The notes under the pieces: model-generated
Database searches by the model: none
What the model saw: only the letters and a program-made list of their open reading frames with translations
What the model was told of the DNA's origin: nothing
DNA from: Phoronis australis
Taxonomy: Eukaryota > Phoronida > Phoronidae
Assembly (NCBI GenBank): GCA_002633005.1
Contig: NMRA01000341.1
Span: 265,474 to 329,473, forward strand
Length of the DNA: 64,000 bases
Direction: 5' to 3'
Made by a program: the position numbers and the translations under genes
In this document: piece by piece, positions 57,846-64,000 of the stretch
Layout of the letters: the number at the start of each line of letters is the position of its first letter
Position numbering within the stretch: position 1 is the stretch's first letter

Positions 57846-59360
57846 TCTGGTGTCCCAAAGAAGTGAGCCGCATTTTGACAAATTTCTCAGCAATAAATGA
57901 ACCGAATTTTTTCAAATTTCTTACAGATGAATCTTAGTATATCGTCAACAAACGTGCAAAACATCAAAGAGATCTGTATCCAATTGTGCGAGTACTGTCA
58001 AATTAAAAACATCAGGTCAAAAAGAAAATGTGCTCAGTCTATGCGCAATGTGGCCCCCGTCTTCTTCCGCGACTAAACAGAAACGTTTCTTCACCGTATT
58101 TCTTCCATCGGGATTTCTTCCCATGACATAATTATCCTGTCTTTTAATCCCTGCTCAGTCAATTTGACTCTCATTCCTCGGTAAACTTTCTCCTTCAGGG
58201 AGTCCTATATACCATAGTCCATTGCATTAGTCAGGACTGAGCGGAGGCGACTCATCCTTTTTGATGAATTTTGGTGTGGCCTCTCCAAGATGAACCTGGG
58301 TTATCTTGCTCGTGTGTAAAGGAGCCCTATCTTGCTGAAACACATAATTATTTCCAGGTAGAGTCGCCTGCAATCCGGGAGAACATTTTCATCCAATAGT
58401 AACTGCATGTAGCGTTGACTGTTAACTTTGGCTGTGTCAATGTCAATAAAATGAACATGTGTTTTGCCTTCTATGCTCCAGCGGAAACCATTACTTTTTT
58501 GGAAAATCTGGAGGTCTCATGATAGAGTCGAGAAGGCTGAACTTCTCGTTTTTGTTCCCCACAAACACGATCGATTTTTAGCGATTTCTAGGGTAAAGTC
58601 TTTTTCATCAGTGAAAATGATTCTTTTCACATCATTGGCTGAATGGCGGTCATGCAAGTATCGGCATCGAGTTTTTCTTTTCCCTCTGACATCTTATCTC
58701 TGAGTGATACCCACATTCTTTTGAAGGTTTTAGCTCCAGTTGTTTCGCCATTCTTTGCACAGAAGAGTTTGCTCACTTGTAAATCGCTTGCGACTTCTCT
58801 CAGAGATTTGCGATTCCCCGGGTTGTCATCCTGGGATCGAATGAGTTCCTCATCACGATCCTACTAGTAGTTTTCTCCTGAACATGTCGTCTTTGGTCTA
58901 CCACTGCCACTTTTATGCGTATTTTATAAATAAGTCTATTTACAGTGGCACGTCTCCACTCTTTTCCTGGGAACTCTCTAACGATTCGTCTTCCGCCCCC
59001 TTCTCCTTGAAACAGGTTTCAATAGTAAATTTGTCATTTTCACTCAAGGCATCTTTACATACCGGAATATTGGACTGAACTGATTTGGATACAGATCTGA
59101 CAAACAATAGACCTGAGACCCAGGCAGGCAATTTTTTGACTGACAGATGCCAGCACAGCATGAGCACGATGGAAGTCACATTGATATTGGATTTTTCACC
59201 CTGATTTTACAGTTTTTCCACAATTGTTTATACTTCTTTGAGATACTCTCTGGAGTTGTTGATAACACCCTGAAGATACATTGTTAAAATTTTGAACGAA
59301 TTCGGTTGGTCAATTGCTTAGCAATTACTTGTCAAAAAGTGGCTCGCTTGGGACACCTAA
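57846..59360 (-). mobile_element. Tc1/mariner element, full length, decayed
   Basis: The ends TCTGGTGTCCCA and (reverse complement of the right) TTAGGTGTCCCA continue into matching GAGCC..TTTTGACAA blocks. TA dinucleotides flank both ends (57844-57845 and 59361-59362), the usual Tc1/mariner target duplication. The 1.5-kb length is typical. Confidence 0.8.
58060..59100 (-). pseudogene. Tc1/mariner transposase pseudogene (DD37D-type signature)
   Basis: Read on the minus strand with several frameshifts and stops. An N-terminal helix-turn-helix region (RGIANLSEKSQAIYK region, about 58830-58770, where intact relatives read like R.LRKVASDL.VSKSTVQRM) is followed by FTDEKDFTLE (about 58620), holding the first catalytic Asp. 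Then come THVHFIDIDTAK (about 58450), YVFQQDRAPLHTSK (about 58345), with the second Asp, and PPLSPD.NAMDYGIWDSLKE (about 58245-58190), with the third. The spacing between second and third Asp is 37 residues if the broken codon after SPD is counted as one, which suggests the DD37D (maT-type) branch; mariner proper has 34. The transposase would cut and paste its own element. This copy cannot do so. Confidence 0.75.
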
Positions 59361-60069
59361 TACATATTCATAGTACGCGAGTCTTGATTGTTTTCACATG
59401 TGTTGCACATGTGAATCCTTTCCCGGCTTAAGCCAAACAACAGCCTGTTTTACATGAGCTGGTCAGGTGAGGTCACGCCGTTATACTGCAGATATTTAGT
59501 AAATCGCCTATTCCTTTTCAATAGCTGATGCCGAGGGTTGGTTCAGCCTGCACGAAATGATTTTGAGGCGTTCAAATCAAGTGTCTCACAATAGTATCGC
59601 CTGGCTGAGCATTCATCTTATTGTGTTTTGCCTTATGCAGTTCACAATTCAGTCCCTTGTTGTCCCAGTGGGCGTATGGTTTACAATGGTCTGTCATTGT
59701 GATCAGCTCAGTGATTGTTATTTTAGTTACAGAACTCGTTGGGGATTAGGATAAAAGCCCCTACGCCATGGCGCCGTGTGCGTGGGCGACCAGTATCGAA
59801 ATGAATGGAATTTCAGAATCCACCAGCATTTCTTGATGCTCCTAATTTTCATTCCAGTGTTTGCATTTACAGTCAACCTCTGAAAAACAGAAAACTTTCA
59901 GTTTTTGCCTTTATTTTTGAACGTATAAGTGAATAATTACCACAGTTAGCCCAGTGGCACTCTACACTGTTTCAGAGACGCAAGATCCTCACGAGATTGC
60001 AAAATAACTTCAGACTACACTAATGAGAATATCCGTTACGCATTACAAGCGAAGCACAAGATCACACCT

Positions 60070-60210
60070 GGCGTGCGTTCAGTAGACGCTAGGACCTAGG
60101 TAAAATCTAGTCAAAGTCACGTGTTCTCATTTAAAATACACAGCAATATCTCGCGTAATCTCGTGAAGTCTTGTTTTTTAGCGAGGTCCTAGCGTTACTG
60201 AACGGGAGGC
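60070..60210. mobile_element. MITE-like element, copy 2
   Basis: The same family and orientation as 6909-7038, with matching ends and the central block CAATATCTCGCGTAATCTCG. It carries about 10 extra bases near the left end. Confidence 0.6.
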
Positions 60211-61158
60211 TGTTTTACTCCCGCAATTCTTGCGTCTACGGAGCTCAGTCCGGCAGAGCTTTGTCGCACATCCCGAATCTCTTCTTGTGCATTGTATGAT
60301 TGGTCTAGTTCAGTAGGACCATAGATTCATTACTGAGCCGAGTTGGACAAATGTCTCAAAACGAGATTTTTCAATGTTTGATGTCTGAATCGACACTCGA
60401 TTTCACCGGCATCAGACAAATGGCAAAATCAACTGATTAGCACAACAGCAGTGCAACTGTAGACACGTAAATGTGTACTCACTTGTTCCGTTGGGACGCA
60501 TGCCACCTCAGACTAGAAAAAACGTCCATATCGAACAAGCAGCACACACAAATAATCCGAGAAATTCCTCCCTACCGAGTCCAGAGATGTTTCACAAGGC
60601 ACTCAATTGTGCCATGTCTACACCGACTATTCCAAACTGTCTCTAAACCGGCTTTCACGAAAAATTCGCCAAGTTTTTCAAGCGATGCGCCCCACGAGTC
60701 GAATGAAACGCTTAGTACTGATTAGCCTCCACTCATATAGAAGGGTTGACGTTTAAGACAGTAGTCTCCGCAAGTCCTTGAATACTGCTCAATTGAAAAC
60801 CAGAAGGACCGTGGGTTGAGAGGAGTGTAAGTTTTATGAGCCTCTGCAACGGGTAAACAACTTAAAATGGTTGTTCAGAAACCCGCATTTTGTGCAGTCA
60901 ATAATTGTCCTGATAGGATTTTGGTTGATCACATGCAACATTGTGGCTCACGGTAAATAAAGCAAAAGAAAAGAGGCCTCTGCGGTATTGCAGGAAGTGG
61001 AATTAAAACGGTACGTCACTTGGTCTTGTTTCTTAATTTAAGCGTCAACGTACGGTGGATAGTTTGTGTACAGTACTGCCTACTAAGGTAATTTTTGTAC
61101 ATAATACGCATTCACTTATATGACTGACAAAAACAATGAACACGGTTGTTTTAGTCAG
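60211..61158. other. No feature recognised
   Basis: No supported exon or element. Confidence 0.45.
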
Positions 61159-61336
61159 GTTCATTTGGCTGGATATATCATAATTGGAATAAAGTTCTTA
61201 GTACACAGTCAACGATTTACGTAGCTAGTTAACGTTTTCGGCCTTCACTCTGAGGCCTTTCTCAAACTAATGATGACGTGAGAAGCTGGGACGTGTGACG
61301 TCATCCCACGTGGGGACATCTGACGCACGTCTCAGA
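61159..61336 (-). repeat. Penelope-like terminal repeat, left inverted arm
   Basis: A 178-bp arm that matches 62258-62435 in inverted orientation at about 90% by eye. It contains a GGCC...GGCC hairpin followed by GAAA on the minus strand. Confidence 0.7.
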
Positions 61337-61732
61337 AGTTCAGTCTGCTTAAAGATGTATTTGCATGCTCCTAACTATGTTAGTGTATAGCAGGAACTAA
61401 ACGACAACCCTATTTGAACATCATCTACGCTAAACAATGTGCAGTTGTATTCACTGACATTTTGTAAATGTGAAAACACAGAAAATCTGCAAAAAGGTGA
61501 CCTTTGCACTAATGACGTACCTTGGGGCTCACCCAACTCGTAGCGAGCAGTGTTATTCCCCAACACCCCGTCACGTGATTTACAGCGGATCATTTTCAAC
61601 ACAAAACTCGTTATTAAAAACATTTGGCAATTTCCAACCTAATTGGTATTCAGATCGACGCTGTATGTTGTGTGTCTAATTATTTTGACCAAGCAACCGC
61701 AGAGATAAGGAATTAGCTTGCAAGTTCCACTT
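61337..61732. other. Extra ~400-bp segment in the left Penelope arm
   Basis: The right-hand copy passes from coding end to terminal repeat in 19 bases, while the left copy has about 400 bases between them. This segment is either an insertion into the left copy or a deletion in the right. No feature was recognised inside it. Confidence 0.45.
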
Positions 61733-62112
61733 TAAGCGTATCACTGGGTTTTATATGTTTGATAGAACGTAGTGTCCGATGTGTCTATTCGTGGTGGAGC
61801 TTTGTTTGTAATGTGGAAAGCTTTTCATATCCATCTTGTGCTTCTGTTCGTGTCCCGAGACAAAATTTTGCAATTGTCCCAATCGATGATATCCTTAAAA
61901 TGTATAGTGTGATCATTAACTGCCGAGCTGTGGTACACGGACTGAGAAGCCCGTTTCTGGTTACTTGTGTAGGGACGGTGTTCCTCAGACTCCATATCTT
62001 TGCGATGTTCGGAAAGACGAGTCCCGCGTTTCCTACCAGTCTCAACGACGGATATAAGTGCTATCAAAGTTAGCGCAGGGTATCTGATAAACCACACTGG
62101 TGTCAATCATGA
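61733..62112 (-). pseudogene. Penelope-like element: GIY-YIG endonuclease fragment, minus strand
   Basis: The minus strand reads VVYQIPCANFDSTYI, then after a frameshift VETGRKRGTRLSEHRKDMES, and later HFKDIIDWDNCKIL and NRSTRWI. These are the conserved blocks of the GIY-YIG endonuclease of Penelope-like elements (usual form YxIPCxxCxxxYIGETGR, then SEHRKD, then IDWDxAKIL and RWIKEA). The second domain cysteine is Phe here. The C-terminal coding end (NRHIGHYVLSNI) reaches about 61733. The reading stops 5' at about 62112, where the opposite-strand copy begins, so only the endonuclease end is present. It is not functional. Confidence 0.75.
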
Positions 62113-62239
62113 AAACTACGTTTGCCCTTGGCATGCACAAGAAAATTTCTGAACGTTCTGATTGGTTTAACAACAACAGAAAACAAGGCTCCTCCATGAA
62201 TAGAGGCATTGGACAGTACGTTCTATCAAACATATACAA
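62113..62239 (+). pseudogene. Penelope-like element: C-terminal remnant, plus strand
   Basis: The last codons before TAA read SSMNRGIGQYVLSNIYNPVI, the conserved Penelope-like C-terminal tail (usual form MNRDEG.Y.LS..YD). The same tail occurs in inverted orientation at 61733-61800, giving about 100 bases of coding-end inverted repeat inside the terminal arms. The fragment is 5'-truncated at the junction near 62112. Confidence 0.65.
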
Positions 62240-62257
62240 CCCAGTGATACGCTAACG

Positions 62258-62435
62258 TTCCAAGACGTCCGTCAGATGTCCCCACGCAGGAAGACGTCAC
62301 ACGTCCCAGCCTCTCACGTCATCATTAGTTTGAGAAAGGCCTCAGCGTGAAGGCCGAAAAGTTAACTAGGTACATAAATCATTGACTGTGTTCTAAGAAC
62401 TTTATTCCAATTATGATATATCCAGTCAAATGAAC
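62258..62435 (+). repeat. Penelope-like terminal repeat, right inverted arm
   Basis: Partner of the left arm. It begins 19 bases after the stop codon of the plus-strand element remnant, as expected for the 3' terminal repeat of a Penelope-like element. Confidence 0.7.
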
Positions 62436-64000
62436 ATGTTTCATCACCTGCTTTAGCGTGCAGTAGGCCTACCTCCACCTAGCGGTTGTGTGAAGCCCTT
62501 TGACTTTGGTCATACCGGTGCGAAAGCACTCGGAGTCTCCCTGAGCTCGTTGTCCGGGCTGAATGAAAATGGCACTTCACACTGAATGTCAGGCCCGTAT
62601 GTAGGAATATGGAAATACATTTACACTAATGTAACGAGTTACGCTTACGTAGCGGCAGCGACAACAAGTATAGATTCCTTTAGGCTCGTACACTTTGGTC
62701 GTGCTTTGTTGAAGACTGACGTTTCACGAGTTCACCAATCAGTGGCGGAGCTATATTTTTGGGGGCTTATGTGCAATTTCGATAAAAATGAAACTTGGGT
62801 ATTTTGAAAGCCTTCTTGCGGCGGTGGGAGAAATGCGAAATGGTGGCAAAAGGAAAACCTTGCATCCTAATGTCTTCAGTAGGTGTTTTCAACATTTGAT
62901 TTTGTCTTGGCAAACCCTAAAATTTTCGTTTTGCACCAGGTATTGAGTTGGCCTGGACTTTAAATGTGCCTAGCCATAGTCTGTAAGAGAACCCCACCTG
63001 AAAGTATTGTTATTGAGTAAACGCCTGCGATAAGTATTGATAGACTTGTCACAAAATTAATACAACCCCATCGCATGACTGGACACATTCTTGGCTGTTG
63101 TTTTAAAAATGCTGCCAGGTAGAATGGGAGTATTTTCTGTTGTGAGCATTTACTGATCTGTAAATCCTGGGAATCGTTAAGGCAAGTAATTAAAAAAAAC
63201 GAGTATCAGGAAGTAATTTCTCGTTTTATGTTAGAGTTGTTTGTGTATTGTATGCACATAGTGCAACGACGCATATTGGGCAGGATCGTTTTATCATATT
63301 CTCTGACAAAACCCAAAACTGAAAAATCAAATAAGCCACTTTAGATCGTTATGAATTATTTCTGATGCTTTAGGACGTCGCGGCGTAAGAATACTTCGTT
63401 TCCATGATTATCAATAGTGCAGTTTGGCCACATACATTCTGTTAAAACCATTCAGGAGTAACTTATAATCCACGTGTTTGAGGTCCGGGATACTCCCCAA
63501 AAGGATTTAAAAGGGGACGTTTCTCTTAGACAGTTGTCTTTCACGACCCATTTCCATACATAAGGATTCATTTCAGGAATTAGGCACTGTAAAAAGTGTA
63601 CCGTTTTCCTTTTTCGAAAACCTACAGAAAGGAATTTAAATGTTATCTAAATTTTAAATCATGGCTTGGAAAATATATATTCATTTTGACAATATGACAA
63701 ATGTTATAGAATTGTTTTGAAAGTTTTACGGGGCAGCCGCCTCTAAATCCCTTCGGAAAGGTTAGGGTTATGGCAAATCACAATCAAGGTCCATATTCGG
63801 TGGCCACTTTTGGTGAAAAATGAAGGTTGTCATATAACTGTAAAAGCTGGGTTATTTTAAAGTACCATCATTCCAGGTTTGTAATCTAAAATATTTTTGC
63901 ACAAGAACCACTGAATAAAATTTTATGGCCTAATGCATCACAGTTGTACAAAAGGGTACGTACACTACAACTTGTGGTCACAGCCAACTTCTACCATGCA
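62436..64000. other. No feature recognised
   Basis: A single transposon-end-like word (CAGTGGCGGAGCTAT at 62742) has no partner. Confidence 0.4.

Noticed and set aside
62742-62760. Transposon-like end (CAGTGGCGGAGC)
   Set aside because: Resembles the hAT-like ends, but nothing downstream matches the family.

Overview
The window looks like animal nuclear DNA, AT-rich and mostly non-coding. It holds microsatellites, several assembly gaps, spliced rather than operonic genes, and many decayed transposable elements. The combination of an NXPE-family gene, Penelope-like retroelements, THAP/Kolobok-like and Tc1/mariner DNA transposons, and five exact copies of the octamer TAGGCCTA suggests a marine invertebrate deuterostome, perhaps an ambulacrarian such as a hemichordate. 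That assignment is an inference; nothing here fixes the species.

Only one host gene is well supported: a two-coding-exon NXPE-like gene on the plus strand (48453-51134, with AATAAA at 51355). It encodes a type II membrane, Golgi-type protein with an SGNH/PC-esterase-like C-terminal domain carrying a GDSH motif. Weaker candidates are a 111-residue secreted six-cysteine EGF-like peptide (minus strand, 16409-16744), a signal-peptide first exon (minus, 14061-14171), a possible terminal exon (minus, 23028-23241), two possible exons near 54.0-54.5 kb (plus) and two TATA/initiator-type core promoters (1140 and 10430).

Most other structure is mobile DNA. 0-13 kb: a small element with a CATTA target duplication (3458-3718), a related end beside a gap (4877), a MITE (6909-7038) and a hairpin (12762-12843). 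13-35 kb: convergent arrays of a ~21-bp motif (13640-14050), three of four copies of a hAT-like family that carries a tRNA-like pol III promoter (14363, 31297, 33529; the fourth is at 46356), and two of three copies of a TTAA-associated family (19770 and 26596; the third is at 49033). 35-48 kb: a perfect 58-bp palindrome (35211), a THAP/Kolobok-like foldback element with ~290-bp inverted arms (35974-37263), a 0.7-kb element with 37-bp inverted ends (38499), a cluster of 36-bp array, CTCGA-rich foldback and 47-bp array (41190-42330), and a degenerate Penelope-like element (44470-45440). 51-62.5 kb: a LINE reverse-transcriptase relic (minus, 51870-52760), a second convergent ~21-bp array element (55016-55890), a full-length but broken Tc1/mariner element with a DD37D-type signature (57846-59360), the second MITE copy (60070), and a head-to-head pair of truncated Penelope-like 3' ends inside 178-bp inverted terminal repeats (61159-62435).

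The genes do not form a pathway. The window is best read as a gene-poor stretch with one NXPE gene embedded in transposon debris. The items most worth a second look are the Penelope inverted pair, the THAP foldback whose arms contain the start codon, the hAT-like family with a captured tRNA-like promoter, and the two elements built from opposed ~21-bp motif arrays.
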